This document shows positions 1-8,417 of a stretch of DNA of 64,000 nucleotides, one piece after another. The position numbers and the translations under genes are program-made. Within the stretch, counting starts at the first letter, position 1, and each line of letters starts with the position of its first letter. This DNA is from Streptomyces melanogenes (GTDB taxonomy: Bacteria > Actinomycetota > Actinomycetes > Streptomycetales > Streptomycetaceae): positions 62,001 to 126,000 of the forward strand of contig NZ_BMTS01000020.1 in assembly GCF_014649795.1 (NCBI RefSeq). The letters run 5' to 3'. The notes below the pieces were generated by a model that had not been told where the DNA came from, made no database searches, and worked only from the letters and a program-made list of their open reading frames with translations.

Positions 1-492
1 GGGCCGCTGGGGCGCGCCACCGAGCGGTTCTTCCTGCCGCTGCTCAAGGTGATCGTGCCGGACATCGTCGACTACCACCTGCCGGAGTCCGGCGGCTTCC
101 ACAACTGCGCGATCGTCTCGATCGAGAAGAAGTACCCCAAGCACGCGCAGAAGGTGATGCACGCGATCTGGGGAGCGCACATGATGTCGCTCACCAAGCT
201 CATCGTGGTCGTCGACGCCGACTGCGACGTGCACAACCTGCACGAGGTGTCCTGGCGGGCCCTCGGCAACACCGACTACGCCCGTGACCTCACCGTCGTC
301 GAGGGCCCGGTCGACCACCTCGACCACGCCTCGTACCAGCAGTTCTGGGGCGGCAAGGCGGGGATCGACGCGACCGCGAAGTGGCCCGAGGAGGGCTACA
401 CCCGGGACGGCGGCTGGCCGCACATGGTCGAGTCGGACCCGGACACGGCGGCGATGGTCGACCGCCGTTGGAAGGAGTACGGCCTCAAGTGA
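1..492 (+). CDS. mqnL: UbiD-family menaquinone decarboxylase, C-terminal part (5' end outside window)
   Basis: The frame is open from base 1 and ends at 492, giving 163 residues of the C-terminal part of a UbiD-type prenylated-FMN decarboxylase (the full family is about 480-500 aa). The tail has family features: LPLLKVIVPDIVDYHLPESG near the left edge, GGFHNCAIVSI, and a late stretch reading KWPEEGYTRDGGWP. In the futalosine route a UbiD-type enzyme decarboxylates the prenylated 1,4-dihydroxy-6-naphthoate. The stop overlaps the GTG of the prenyltransferase gene (GTGA) and a UbiX-type gene follows, so UbiD, UbiA and UbiX form one translationally coupled unit. The symbol comes from this gene order and the nearby mqnE; the family is certain, the exact substrate inferred. 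Confidence 0.88.
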   Translation, partial: GPLGRATERFFLPLLKVIVPDIVDYHLPESGGFHNCAIVSIEKKYPKHAQKVMHAIWGAHMMSLTKLIVVVDADCDVHNLHEVSWRALGNTDYARDLTVVEGPVDHLDHASYQQFWGGKAGIDATAKWPEEGYTRDGGWPHMVESDPDTAAMVDRRWKEYGLK

Positions 493-1391
493 GCGCCTCT
501 GCCGCAGCCGTTCCGCAGCCCGGCCGGACCAAGGCGTTCCTGCGCCTGGTCATGATCGAGCACTCGGTCTTCGCGCTGCCCTTCGCCTACATCGCCGCCC
601 TCACCGCGATGTTCCAGCTGGACGAGGAGATCCACTGGGGCAAGCTGCTCCTGGTCACCATCGCCATGGTGGGGCTGCGCACGTTCGCGATGGCCTGCAA
701 CCGGATCATCGACCGCGAGCTCGATGCCCGCAATCCCCGTACGGCCCAGCGCGAACTGGTCACCGGCTCCGTGTCGGTGCGCTCGGCCTGGACCGGCGCG
801 CTGATCGCGCTGGCCGTCTTCCTGGCCGCCGCCGGACTGCTCAACCCGCTCTGCCTGGCCCTCGCGCCCATCGCGGTGATCCCGATGGTGGTGTATCCGT
901 ACGGCAAGAGGTTCACCAACTTCCCGCAGGCCATCCTGGGGCTCGCGCAGGCCATGGGCCCCGTCGGCGGCTGGCTGGCGATCACCGGCGAGTGGTCCTG
1001 GGACGCGGTGATCCTGGGCCTCGCGGTCGGCGTCTGGATCGGCGGCTTCGATCTGATCTACGCCTGCCAGGACGTCGAGTCCGACCGCGAGTGCGGCGTC
1101 CTCTCGGTGCCGGCCCGGTTCGGCGTGCCGAACGCGATCCGCGGCGCCCGCGCCTGCCACGCCGTCACCACGGCGCTGCTCGTCTGGTACGCGCTGGCGA
1201 CCGACGCCGGGGCGTTCTTCTGGATCGGCCTGGTGGTCGTGGCGGTGGCGTTCGTCTACGAGCACACGATCGTCAAGCCGCACGACCTCTCGCGCCTCAA
1301 CCGAGCGTTTTTCACCACGAACGGGTTCATCGGGATCTCGCTCTTCGTCTGCGCGCTCCTCGACCTGCTGGTGCGCGGGCTCTCGGTGTGA
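489..1391 (+). CDS. mqnP: UbiA-family prenyltransferase MqnP
   Basis: A 300-residue integral membrane prenyltransferase that would attach the polyprenyl chain to 1,4-dihydroxy-6-naphthoate in the futalosine menaquinone pathway. Both Asp-rich UbiA motifs are visible: NRIIDRELDARNPRT near residue 75, and DLIYACQDVESDRE near residue 190, which bind the Mg-diphosphate. About eight hydrophobic helices surround them. I chose GTG 489 because it overlaps the TGA of the upstream decarboxylase; the frame is open further upstream but inside that gene. The stop at 1389-1391 overlaps a GTG of the next cistron. Length and motifs fit bacterial UbiA/MqnP enzymes. Confidence 0.92.
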   Translation: MSASAAAVPQPGRTKAFLRLVMIEHSVFALPFAYIAALTAMFQLDEEIHWGKLLLVTIAMVGLRTFAMACNRIIDRELDARNPRTAQRELVTGSVSVRSAWTGALIALAVFLAAAGLLNPLCLALAPIAVIPMVVYPYGKRFTNFPQAILGLAQAMGPVGGWLAITGEWSWDAVILGLAVGVWIGGFDLIYACQDVESDRECGVLSVPARFGVPNAIRGARACHAVTTALLVWYALATDAGAFFWIGLVVVAVAFVYEHTIVKPHDLSRLNRAFFTTNGFIGISLFVCALLDLLVRGLSV

Positions 1392-1429
1392 CCGTTCCCG
1401 CCCCCGGATGGCCGGATAGGCTCGGACAC

Positions 1430-2128
1430 GTGGAGCAGGTGAACGTACACAGTCAGCGAGAGGCGGCGTCGCGCACGCCCTGGGTCGTCGGGGTGTCCGG
1501 CGCGTCCGGGACGCCGTACGCGGCCGCCGTGCTGCGGGGGTTGCTGGACGCGGGCGAGAGCGTGGACCTGGTGGTCTCGCGGGCCTCGCGGCTGACGCTG
1601 CTCGACGAGACGGGGATCGCCTTCCGCGACGCGCACTGGCGCGAGGACCTCGCCCAGTGGCTGGCGCGGGGGGCGGACGGGAAGCCGGGCACCTTCGAGG
1701 TGGACGTGGCGCGCGTACGGCACTGGAGCGCCGGTGATCTCGGCGCCGGGCCGTCGTCCGGGTCGTACCCGGTCAAGGGGATGCTGATCGTGCCCGCCAG
1801 TACGGCCTGTGTGGCCGGGGTGGCGCTGGGGCTTTCGAAGGACCTGTTGCAGCGGGCCGCGAGCGTGACGCTCAAGGAGCGGCGCCGGCTGGTGGTCGCG
1901 GTGCGGGAGACGCCGCTGGGCGGGCAGACGCTCAGGCACCTGGTGACGCTGGACGAGGCGGGCGCCGTGGTGCTGCCCGCCTCTCCGGCGTTCTACGCGG
2001 GGGCGACGCACATCCAGGATCTGGTGGACTTCGTCGCGGGGCGGGTGCTGGACGCGGCGGGCGTGCCGCACAGCTTGTACCGCCGCTGGGAGGGAGAGCT
2101 GGGAGGAGGCTCCCGGCCTTCCGGTTAG
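1430..2128 (+). CDS. mqnM: UbiX-family flavin prenyltransferase
   Basis: About 230 residues with the UbiX fold signature: GVSGASGTPYAAAVL at the N-terminus (FMN phosphate loop), a SRAS motif, GAGPSSGSYPVKGMLIVPAS in the middle and LKERRRLVVAVRETPLG near the C-terminus. UbiX enzymes prenylate FMN to make the cofactor of UbiD decarboxylases, so this gene supplies the partner encoded at the window start. Three in-frame GTG codons (1388, 1430, 1439) are possible starts. 1388 overlaps the mqnP stop; 1430 and 1439 sit nearer the conserved N-terminus. I list 1430 without strong preference. The 3' end overlaps by 4 bp the stop of the convergent small gene. Confidence 0.87.
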   Translation: MEQVNVHSQREAASRTPWVVGVSGASGTPYAAAVLRGLLDAGESVDLVVSRASRLTLLDETGIAFRDAHWREDLAQWLARGADGKPGTFEVDVARVRHWSAGDLGAGPSSGSYPVKGMLIVPASTACVAGVALGLSKDLLQRAASVTLKERRRLVVAVRETPLGGQTLRHLVTLDEAGAVVLPASPAFYAGATHIQDLVDFVAGRVLDAAGVPHSLYRRWEGELGGGSRPSG

Positions 2129-2250
2129 CGCTTCTTCGCGGCGCGCTTCAGAGCGCGGCGCTTCGTCGCGGTGGGCTGGTGGGCACGCGAGCGGTTGGCC
2201 AGGTCCTGAAGCTCGCGCATACGGGCGTAGGCCATCTCGATCGTGTACAC
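2125..2250 (-). CDS. 41-residue basic small protein, function unknown
   Basis: A short minus-strand gene that starts GTG at 2250 and stops TAA at 2125-2127, overlapping by 4 bp the stop of the convergent UbiX gene. The product begins MYTIEMAYARMRELQDLANR and ends in a strongly basic tail reading KRRALKRAAKKR. A good AGGAG ribosome site lies 10 nt upstream of the GTG. The N-terminal half looks like one amphipathic helix and the C-terminal half is a Lys/Arg patch, suggesting nucleic-acid, ribosome or membrane-surface binding. I do not recognise a named family. G/C-rich codons and the clean ribosome site support it as real. It lies head to head with the AsnC-type regulator gene across a 144-bp gap. 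Confidence 0.72.
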   Translation of the reverse strand: MYTIEMAYARMRELQDLANRSRAHQPTATKRRALKRAAKKR

Positions 2251-2394
2251 GGTGTCGACACTCCTGAAAGATCGTCTTTGATCTGCTGGAAAATGATGCA
2301 AGCAGCTGAATGATTCGCAGGGCCTCGACCCTGTGTACCTTAGATTCTACACCTAAACTCGCGGTATTGCTGAACAATGGAAGGCTTCAGGCAT

Positions 2395-2844
2395 ATGGAC
2401 GCCGTGGACAGGCAGCTCATCCAGGCCCTGCGGGAGAACGGCAGGGCCTCGTACGCCGAGCTCGGCCGGCTCGTCGGTCTCTCCGGGCCCAGCGTCACCG
2501 ACCGCATCAACCGTCTTGAGGCGGCCGGGGTGATCACCGGCTACCGCGCCACCGTCAACGCCGCCTCCCTCGGCCTCGGCGTGACCGCCCTCATCGGCAT
2601 CTCGCTCTCCGACGCCGCCGACCACGAGGACGTCGCCCGCCGGCTGCGCGACCTGGAGGAGATCGAGGACTGCTGGTTCATCGCCGGCGACGACTCGTAC
2701 ATGCTCAAGATCCGCGCCTCGGACGTCGACGGACTGGAGAAGACGATCCGCCGCCTCGGCTCCACCAAGGGCGTCTCGCGCACCCGGACGACGATCGTCC
2801 TCTCCACCAAGTGGGAGAACCGGGTCGGCGAATTGCCCGAGTAA
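2395..2844 (+). CDS. Lrp/AsnC family transcriptional regulator
   Basis: A 149-residue Lrp/AsnC regulator. Residues 4-50 form the winged HTH (DRQLIQALRENGRASYAELG, then the recognition helix GPSVTDRINRLEAAG). The C-terminal part is the AsnC ligand-binding ferredoxin-like domain (EEIEDCWFIAGDDSYMLKIR, then GVSRTRTTIVLST). I chose ATG 2395 over ATG 2377 because GGAAGG sits about 10 nt upstream. These proteins bind DNA as octamers and usually sense amino acids. The gene lies 54 bp before mqnE and divergent from the 41-residue gene, so mqnE, the small gene or itself are plausible targets; the sequence does not show which. Confidence 0.9.
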   Translation: MDAVDRQLIQALRENGRASYAELGRLVGLSGPSVTDRINRLEAAGVITGYRATVNAASLGLGVTALIGISLSDAADHEDVARRLRDLEEIEDCWFIAGDDSYMLKIRASDVDGLEKTIRRLGSTKGVSRTRTTIVLSTKWENRVGELPE

Positions 2845-2898
2845 GTGGGGGCGTAACGTGGGTGAGGCTGTGTACGGAGATATTTGGGAGGCCGCCGC

Positions 2899-4077
2899 AT
2901 GACCGCGTCCATCGCCGATGTGGGCTTCAAGCGCGAGCTGGAGGCGAAGGTCCGGGCCGGTGAGCGGCTGTCCCGCGAGGACGGCGTCGCGCTCTACGAG
3001 TCGGACGACCTGGCCTGGCTCGGCGGCCTCGCGCACGAGGTGCGCACCCGCAAGAACGGTGACGTCGTCCACTTCAACGTCAACCGGCACCTCAACATGA
3101 CGAACGTGTGCACCGCGTCCTGCGCGTACTGCTCGTTCCAGCGCAAGCCGGGCGAGAAGGACGCGTACACGATGCGCATCGAGGAGGCGGTCAAGCTCGC
3201 CAAGGCGATGGAGAGCGAGAACCTCACCGAGCTGCACATCGTCAACGGGCTCCACCCGTCGCTGCCCTGGCGCTACTACCCGCGCTCGCTCAAGGCCCTC
3301 AAGGAGGCGCTGCCGAACGTCGGCCTGAAGGCGTTCACGGCGACGGAGATCCACCACTTCGAGACGATCTCGGGGCTGAGTGCGAGCGAGATCCTCGACG
3401 AGCTCATCGAGGCGGGCCTCGAATCGCTCACCGGCGGCGGCGCGGAGATCTTCGACTGGGAGGTCCGCCAGCACATCGTCGACCACGCCACCCACTGGGA
3501 GGACTGGTCGCGGATCCACCGCCTCGCCCACGAGAAGGGTCTCAAGACCCCCTCGACGATGCTGTACGGGCACATCGAGGAGCCCCGTCACCGCGTCGAC
3601 CACGTGCTGCGCCTGCGCGAGCTCCAGGACGAGACCGGCGGCTTCCAGGTCTTCATCCCGCTGCGCTACCAGCACGACTTCGTGGACATGAAGGACGGCA
3701 AGGTCCGCAACCGCCTCCAGGCGCGCACCACGATGGCGACCGGCGCCGAGGCCCTGAAGACCTTCGCGGTCTCCCGCCTGCTGTTCGACAACGTGCCGCA
3801 CGTGAAGTGCTTCTGGGTGATGCACGGCCTGCAGACCACCCAGCTCGCGCTCCAGCACGGCGCGGACGACATGGACGGCTCGGTCGTCGAGTACAAGATC
3901 ACGCACGACGCGGACAACTACGGCACGCCCAACAAGCTGACCCGCGACGACCTCCTCGACCTGATCCGCGAGGCCGGGTTCCGCCCGGTGGAGCGCAACA
4001 CCCGCTACGAGATCATCCGCGAGTACGACGGCCCGGACCCGGACCTGCGCGAGTCGCCGCAGGCGATGCGGCTCTGA
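2899..4077 (+). CDS. mqnE: Aminofutalosine synthase MqnE (radical SAM)
   Basis: A 392-residue radical SAM enzyme. The CxxxCxxC cluster motif is CTASCAYC with Cys at residues 71, 75 and 78. Downstream blocks such as TATEIHHFETISGLS, SLTGGGAEIFDWEVR and FIPLRYQHDFVDMKDG match MqnE rather than MqnC. The enzyme joins the chorismate-derived enolpyruvyl-benzoate (MqnA product) to S-adenosylmethionine, giving aminofutalosine. The ATG at 2899 has GGGAGG 7 nt upstream. MqnA and MqnC are encoded at 25367 and 29363, so the pathway is spread over the window. MqnE and MqnC are sister families; the sequence blocks and the second copy downstream make this assignment firm. Confidence 0.93.
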   Translation: MTASIADVGFKRELEAKVRAGERLSREDGVALYESDDLAWLGGLAHEVRTRKNGDVVHFNVNRHLNMTNVCTASCAYCSFQRKPGEKDAYTMRIEEAVKLAKAMESENLTELHIVNGLHPSLPWRYYPRSLKALKEALPNVGLKAFTATEIHHFETISGLSASEILDELIEAGLESLTGGGAEIFDWEVRQHIVDHATHWEDWSRIHRLAHEKGLKTPSTMLYGHIEEPRHRVDHVLRLRELQDETGGFQVFIPLRYQHDFVDMKDGKVRNRLQARTTMATGAEALKTFAVSRLLFDNVPHVKCFWVMHGLQTTQLALQHGADDMDGSVVEYKITHDADNYGTPNKLTRDDLLDLIREAGFRPVERNTRYEIIREYDGPDPDLRESPQAMRL

Positions 4078-4153
4078 GGGCCCCTGAATTGATCCAATAT
4101 CGGGCGTGCTTCACTAGTCGGGCAGGATCGCCGTACGAGAGAGAAGGTCAGCC

Positions 4154-4450
4154 GTGAACATCGCCAAGCCGAGCGCAGCCGTCCGGTACACCGCGATGCG
4201 CGTCGCCGTCTTCGTCGGCTGCCTGGTGTTCGTCGCCCTGCTGGTCCACTTCGGGATCATGCCCGCGGGCCTCGGCGACGCCAACGCGATCTGGGTCGTC
4301 CTGCTCGCGCTGGTCCTCTCCGCACCGCTGAGCTTCGTCCTGCTGCGCAAGCAGCGCGACGAGATGTCCGCCCAGATCGTCACCAAGGTCGAGTCCGCCA
4401 AGGCCCGCCTGGAGGCAAACCGCAGCCAGGAGGACGGCGCGGTTCAGTAG
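4154..4450 (+). CDS. DUF4229 small membrane protein
   Basis: A 98-residue protein with two predicted membrane helices (MRVAVFVGCLVFVALLVHFG and AIWVVLLALVLSAPLSFVLL) followed by a cytoplasmic, charged, probably coiled tail (RKQRDEMSAQIVTKVESAKA). Layout and length match DUF4229, a family common in actinobacteria and often beside mqnE; its function is unknown. GTG 4154 is preceded by AGAAGG about 7 nt upstream. The gene ends just before a strong hairpin (4459-4502), which closes the mqnE unit. Confidence 0.85.
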   Translation: MNIAKPSAAVRYTAMRVAVFVGCLVFVALLVHFGIMPAGLGDANAIWVVLLALVLSAPLSFVLLRKQRDEMSAQIVTKVESAKARLEANRSQEDGAVQ

Positions 4451-4458
4451 CCGCAGAT

Positions 4459-4502
4459 GTGACTGTGCCCGCCCCCGATCCATCGGGGGCGGGCACAGTC
4501 AC
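4459..4502. terminator. 21-bp hairpin between convergent genes
   Basis: A perfect inverted repeat: left arm 4459-4479 (begins GTGACTGTGCCCG), right arm 4482-4502, two bases between them. There is no T-tract, as is usual for Streptomyces. It separates the DUF4229 gene (plus) from the convergent secreted-protein gene (minus), so it can serve both strands. Confidence 0.85.
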
Positions 4503-4514
4503 GTACGAACAGGT

Positions 4515-7500
4515 CTAGAAGAGCCCCACCACATCCGACACCAGCGCCGCATCCCCCACGACCACCGACGTGCCGTGCACAGTCGCCGTGCCCGGATAGA
4601 AGCGCAGGCCCCCCGGCGCCGCCTTGAAGACCGCCCAGAAGTCCGGGGTCTCCTGGCCCGTCGTCGGGACGAACTTCAGGTACGTGCCGGTGTCGACGAC
4701 CTGGCCCTGCGCATTGCCCGCGCTCGCGAAGAACGGGATGTTCGTCGACTGCCAGGCGCTCGGGCCGTAGGTGGTGCGGGTCCCGATGCCGTACGTCGAG
4801 TTGCCCGAGGCGTCCAGGGTCCGGGTGCCCGGGTACAGGTACAGCTTGCCGTAGTCCGCGCTCGCCGGGTCCGTGGTGACGTGGCGGCCGAGCAGGTCGG
4901 GGATGCCGTCGCCGTTGACGTCACCGGGCGCGGTGAAGTCGAAGCGGTCCCAGGACGTGAAGCCGAACTGCTTCGCCGGGAGCAGCTTGTACGAGCCGGG
5001 CTCCGCCGCGAGCGGGCCCTCGGCCGTGCCGGAGTACAGCCACATCCCCTCGCCCTCCTGGACGATCAGGTCGGCGCCGGGCATGCCGTCGGCGTCGCGC
5101 GGGGTGAGGATCTGACCGGTGCCCGCCCAGGTGCCGGGGACGACCCAGTCCTGCGTCGCGTCGCCGTCGCAGGTGAGGATCTGCACGGGCGTGCTCTTGA
5201 CGACGGCGCCGCCCGCCACGTCCAGGCAGCGGCCGGAGCCCTGGTTGAGCAGGGAGCCGTCACCGCGGTCGAGCCACTGCTGGGCCGGACTGCCGTCGCA
5301 GTCGGCGAGCTGGACCGGCGAGGCCAGGTCCGTGCCCGCGGCCGCCGCGCACTTGCCGAGCACCTTCAGGGCGCCGCCGGTGAGCTGGAAGTCCTGCGCG
5401 GTGGTGGCGTTGCAGGTGTAGATCTGGAGCGGGGTGCCGTTGGCGGTGTTCGCCGACTTCACGTCCAGGCAGAGGCCGCCAGGGCCGGTCAGGGGACCGT
5501 TGTCCTTGCCGGTGGGGCGCAGCAGCTCCTTGCGCTGGGTGGTGAGCGGCATCCCGTTCCCGTCGCCGGGGTACAGGTAGAGCTTGTTGCCGATCTTGAC
5601 GAAGAAGTCCTCGTACCCGTCCATCGTCTGGCCGTCGGTGGCGGCGATGAAGTCGCCCCGGTGGGCGATGCGCGCGCCGTTCCAGCCGCCCCAGGCGAGG
5701 GTGCGCGGCGCCTTCAGGGTGCCGTCGCCCTTGCCGCCGAGCAGCCGCAGGGTGCCGTCGGAGGCGGTGGCCAGCAGGTCGATCTGCCCGTCGCCGTCGA
5801 GGTCGCCCGGCAGGTCGCCCTGGACCCGCCCGGCGGCGTCGTGCACGTACATGGGCCGGTCGGTGGCGATCAGCGTGGTGTCGGTCGGCGCGGAACCGCC
5901 GTCGTACGCCGAGGTGTTGCCCGCCTTGTCGTACGCCTCCACGTGCAGCCGGTTGTTGGGCCACAGGCTGGGCTTGACGGTCACCGTGGCGGTGCCGTCG
6001 GCGGCCGCCTTCACGTACGTACCGTTGGGGCACTTGAGGTTCGACACCGACAGCGGCTGGTTGAGCGCGTAGCAGAAGCCGTCGACGCCGCCGGCGTCGG
6101 CGGAGGCGAACTTGACCGTACGGTCGGTGCGCGCGGGCACCTCGGCCACGTCCAGGGCGTGGCCGTCGGTGGCGGCGACGGTGGGCTTGGCGGGCGCGGC
6201 CTTGTCGACGCCGAAGCCGCAGGCCGTGGTCCACGCCGAGGTGTCCAGGCCGTCACGGGACTGGACGGACCAGCTGTAGCGCTTGCCGGTGGCGAGCAGT
6301 GAGCCGTCGATCCGGGCCTGGGCGGTGCCGCCCGCGGCCACCGTCGAGGTGGGCGACGCGACCACCGCGCCCGTGTCGTAGTCCTTCAGCTGGAAGGCGC
6401 CGGTGAGCTGGCCGCCCTCCGGGTCGGAGATCTTCGCGGTGAGGGTGAGGCCGTTGTTGCCGACGACCGGGAACGCGGCCGGGTCGGTGGCGCAGGCCAC
6501 CTGCACGAGCCCGCTCGCGCCGGGCGCCCAGGAGCCCTGGTAGGCGGCCGAGGAGTCGACCTTCGGCGCCGTGTTGTACGTGATCTCCAGGCTCGGGTCG
6601 TTCTGGAACTTCTTCCAGCTCTGCTCGTTGCCCTCGAAGTCCTGGCGCGAGCGCAGGCCCAGCGTCATGTCGTTGTCGCCGGCGTCCGCGACCGCCTGCA
6701 CCGCGGTCTTGATCGCGTCGGCGTCGAAGTCCTCGCCGGCGGCGGCGCACTGGGTCGAGGACCAGCCGTGCGCGAACGTCTTCTCCTGGAGGGTCTGCTT
6801 CCAGGCGGGCTGGTTGTTCCAGGTGGTGGAGGAGGAGATGGGGCCGGTCAGGCCGAGCTCCACCGGGGTCTTGGTGCACGACCACGAGTAGCTGTTGAAG
6901 ACGTTGAACTTGGCCGATATGATCTTCGACCCGGCCAGGCCCTTGGTGTTCAGTTGGAAGTACGAGCGGGCGGTGCCGTTGGTCGACGTCTCGTGGCCGA
7001 CCCGGGCGAGCTTGTCGCTGAACGTGCCGCCGTTCCAGTACGCGGTGTTGGCGATCGAGGAGTTGCCCGACTGCTTGTAGGCCATGGCCCAGTTGTTGCG
7101 GCCGCCGCCGGAGAAGATCGGGTCGATGACGACCGGGAAGACCGTCTTCGGGTCCTTCAGCATCGCCGCGTCCGGGGTGATCCGCAGCCGGTCGGCGGTG
7201 ACCTTCGTGCCCATCGCCACCAGCTTGGGCGGCGCGGTCTCGGCGGTGGTCGGGCGGGTGCCGCGCACCAGTTGGGCCGCCGCCTGCTTGGGCAGGTGCG
7301 AGGAGTCCCACATGGTTGGCGCGGGGGCGCTGAACAGCCGGGCGCCGGTACGGGTGTCGGTGGCCGTCAGATTGCCCTTGGCGTCCGCCTTCAGGGCGGC
7401 GCCCGCCGTGTGCAGCGCGAGCGACAGCTCGGCCAGGCGCGGGTTGGCCGCCGCCTCCCGGGTCTTGACGACCAGGTGCTGGGCGAAGCCGTCGGTGTCG

Positions 7501-8147
7501 GCGCGCAGGGTGAGGTCGACGCCGGGCAGCACCTCGGGGTAGAGAGCCGTGTCGCCCTCGACGCGGGGCTGCGGCAGCGCGTCCGGCCAGGAGACCGAGA
7601 GGGTCCGGCCGTCCTTCGTCAGGGTGGCGAGCGGGCCGGTGCCGCCGCCGGAGAAGGAGATGCCGAAGGTGGCGGCGGCCGGGGCGAGGCGGCCGTCGGC
7701 GCCCCGCTCCAGCGTGGCGTCGGCCGTGCGCCAGGCGCCGCCGACGCGGGCGAAGGCGGGGCGTACGTACTGGCGCATGGTGAGCGACCCGTCCGGGTTG
7801 GCCAGCACCTGCGTCATCTCGTCGCGGCGGTCCAGGATCTCGACCTGGCGGCCGGACCGCTTCGCCTGCGCGAGGGCCTGGGTCTCACCGGTACCGGAAT
7901 TCTCAGCTCCGGAAGTGCTGGCTCCGGAAGTGGTAGTTCCGGAATTATCCGCTCCGGAATTGCCAATTCCGGCCACGGAAGCCTTGGTTCCATGCGCACT
8001 TGTCCGGCTCTGCGTACCGTTGTCGGTGATCTCGTCCGCAAAGGCCGTGTGTGCTGCGGCCAGTTGAACAAGGCCGCCCGCGCCGAGCGCGGCTGCCATC
8101 AGTGCGGCCGGCAGGCGTCTGCCCCGGCGCATGTGATGTCCCCTCAC
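4515..8147 (-). CDS. Large secreted protein with DNRLRE-like, FG-GAP and ricin-type lectin regions
   Basis: 1210 residues with a basic N-terminus and hydrophobic stretch (RRGRRLPAALMAAALGAGGL), a signal peptide probably cut near residue 37. A Ser/Gly/Asn-rich repeat follows (about 59-83), then a domain resembling the DNRLRE carbohydrate-binding family (about 350-522; AYWNGGTFSDKLARVG, STTWNNQPAW). An FG-GAP/VCBS-type repeat lies near 779 (GDLDGDGQIDLLATASDG), a ricin-B beta-trefoil at 885-1005 (repeated CLDV and QDF/QQW/QDW motifs), and more FG-GAP-like Asp-rich loops to about 1140. No catalytic motif was recognised, so it looks like an adhesive or substrate-binding exoprotein. It is divergent from the RHS gene at 8418 and may share its promoter region. 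ATG 8147 is used; ATG 8132 is possible. Confidence 0.82.
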   Translation of the reverse strand: MRGHHMRRGRRLPAALMAAALGAGGLVQLAAAHTAFADEITDNGTQSRTSAHGTKASVAGIGNSGADNSGTTTSGASTSGAENSGTGETQALAQAKRSGRQVEILDRRDEMTQVLANPDGSLTMRQYVRPAFARVGGAWRTADATLERGADGRLAPAAATFGISFSGGGTGPLATLTKDGRTLSVSWPDALPQPRVEGDTALYPEVLPGVDLTLRADTDGFAQHLVVKTREAAANPRLAELSLALHTAGAALKADAKGNLTATDTRTGARLFSAPAPTMWDSSHLPKQAAAQLVRGTRPTTAETAPPKLVAMGTKVTADRLRITPDAAMLKDPKTVFPVVIDPIFSGGGRNNWAMAYKQSGNSSIANTAYWNGGTFSDKLARVGHETSTNGTARSYFQLNTKGLAGSKIISAKFNVFNSYSWSCTKTPVELGLTGPISSSTTWNNQPAWKQTLQEKTFAHGWSSTQCAAAGEDFDADAIKTAVQAVADAGDNDMTLGLRSRQDFEGNEQSWKKFQNDPSLEITYNTAPKVDSSAAYQGSWAPGASGLVQVACATDPAAFPVVGNNGLTLTAKISDPEGGQLTGAFQLKDYDTGAVVASPTSTVAAGGTAQARIDGSLLATGKRYSWSVQSRDGLDTSAWTTACGFGVDKAAPAKPTVAATDGHALDVAEVPARTDRTVKFASADAGGVDGFCYALNQPLSVSNLKCPNGTYVKAAADGTATVTVKPSLWPNNRLHVEAYDKAGNTSAYDGGSAPTDTTLIATDRPMYVHDAAGRVQGDLPGDLDGDGQIDLLATASDGTLRLLGGKGDGTLKAPRTLAWGGWNGARIAHRGDFIAATDGQTMDGYEDFFVKIGNKLYLYPGDGNGMPLTTQRKELLRPTGKDNGPLTGPGGLCLDVKSANTANGTPLQIYTCNATTAQDFQLTGGALKVLGKCAAAAGTDLASPVQLADCDGSPAQQWLDRGDGSLLNQGSGRCLDVAGGAVVKSTPVQILTCDGDATQDWVVPGTWAGTGQILTPRDADGMPGADLIVQEGEGMWLYSGTAEGPLAAEPGSYKLLPAKQFGFTSWDRFDFTAPGDVNGDGIPDLLGRHVTTDPASADYGKLYLYPGTRTLDASGNSTYGIGTRTTYGPSAWQSTNIPFFASAGNAQGQVVDTGTYLKFVPTTGQETPDFWAVFKAAPGGLRFYPGTATVHGTSVVVGDAALVSDVVGLF
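7897..7971 (-). repeat. Tandem 15-bp repeats encoding a Ser-Gly pentapeptide linker
   Basis: About five degenerate 15-bp units, each with a CCGGA core (TCCGGA or ACCGGA), lie near the 5' end of the secreted-protein gene. They encode pentapeptides ending in SG (GNSG, ADNSG, TTTSG, ASTSG, AENSG). The run sits just after the signal peptide and probably forms a flexible linker. Slippage between units could change its length between strains. Confidence 0.7.
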
Positions 8148-8417
8148 CAGTCCCCACCCTCATATCAGTTAATGCTGCTTGCAGAGCGGGAGCGTAACGC
8201 CGGAATAACGTCCGAACTGGCCCCTTCGCACACTTGGCTGCGCCTTTGAGTATGTATGGTTCGGCGATCGTTCTCCTCTCGTTACATCCCCTCCCAACTG
8301 CGGTGTTCGCACGGTGAATTGTTCTTCCGCCCGTAAATTCCTTGGTGTTAAGTTCCCCCCGGCGCCCCTCCCTTGGGGCGCCTTTTGAGCTGAATACGGA
8401 GAGTTGGAGAGTTCCAG
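8148..8417. promoter_or_regulatory. Divergent promoter region between the secreted-protein and RHS genes
   Basis: This 270-bp gap is less GC-rich than its surroundings and lies between the starts of two divergently read secreted-protein genes, so it must hold both promoters. I could not assign -35/-10 boxes. The right end carries a hairpin followed by TTTT (8361-8386), listed separately, and GGAGAG at 8406-8411 as the RHS ribosome site. Confidence 0.6.
8361..8386 (+). terminator. Hairpin plus T-run in the RHS gene leader (attenuator candidate)
   Basis: Arms GGCGCCCC (8361-8368) and GGGGCGCC (8375-8382) with a six-base loop, followed by TTTT. It sits 31 bp before the RHS start codon in the sense direction. 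It has the form of an intrinsic terminator but stands upstream of a large gene with no visible gene before it, so it may attenuate RHS transcription or block entry from upstream. Confidence 0.55.

Noticed and set aside
1388..1432. GTG 1388 as the start of the UbiX-type gene
   Set aside because: It overlaps the mqnP stop nicely but adds a Pro/Gly-rich stretch not expected before the UbiX core; kept only as an alternative.
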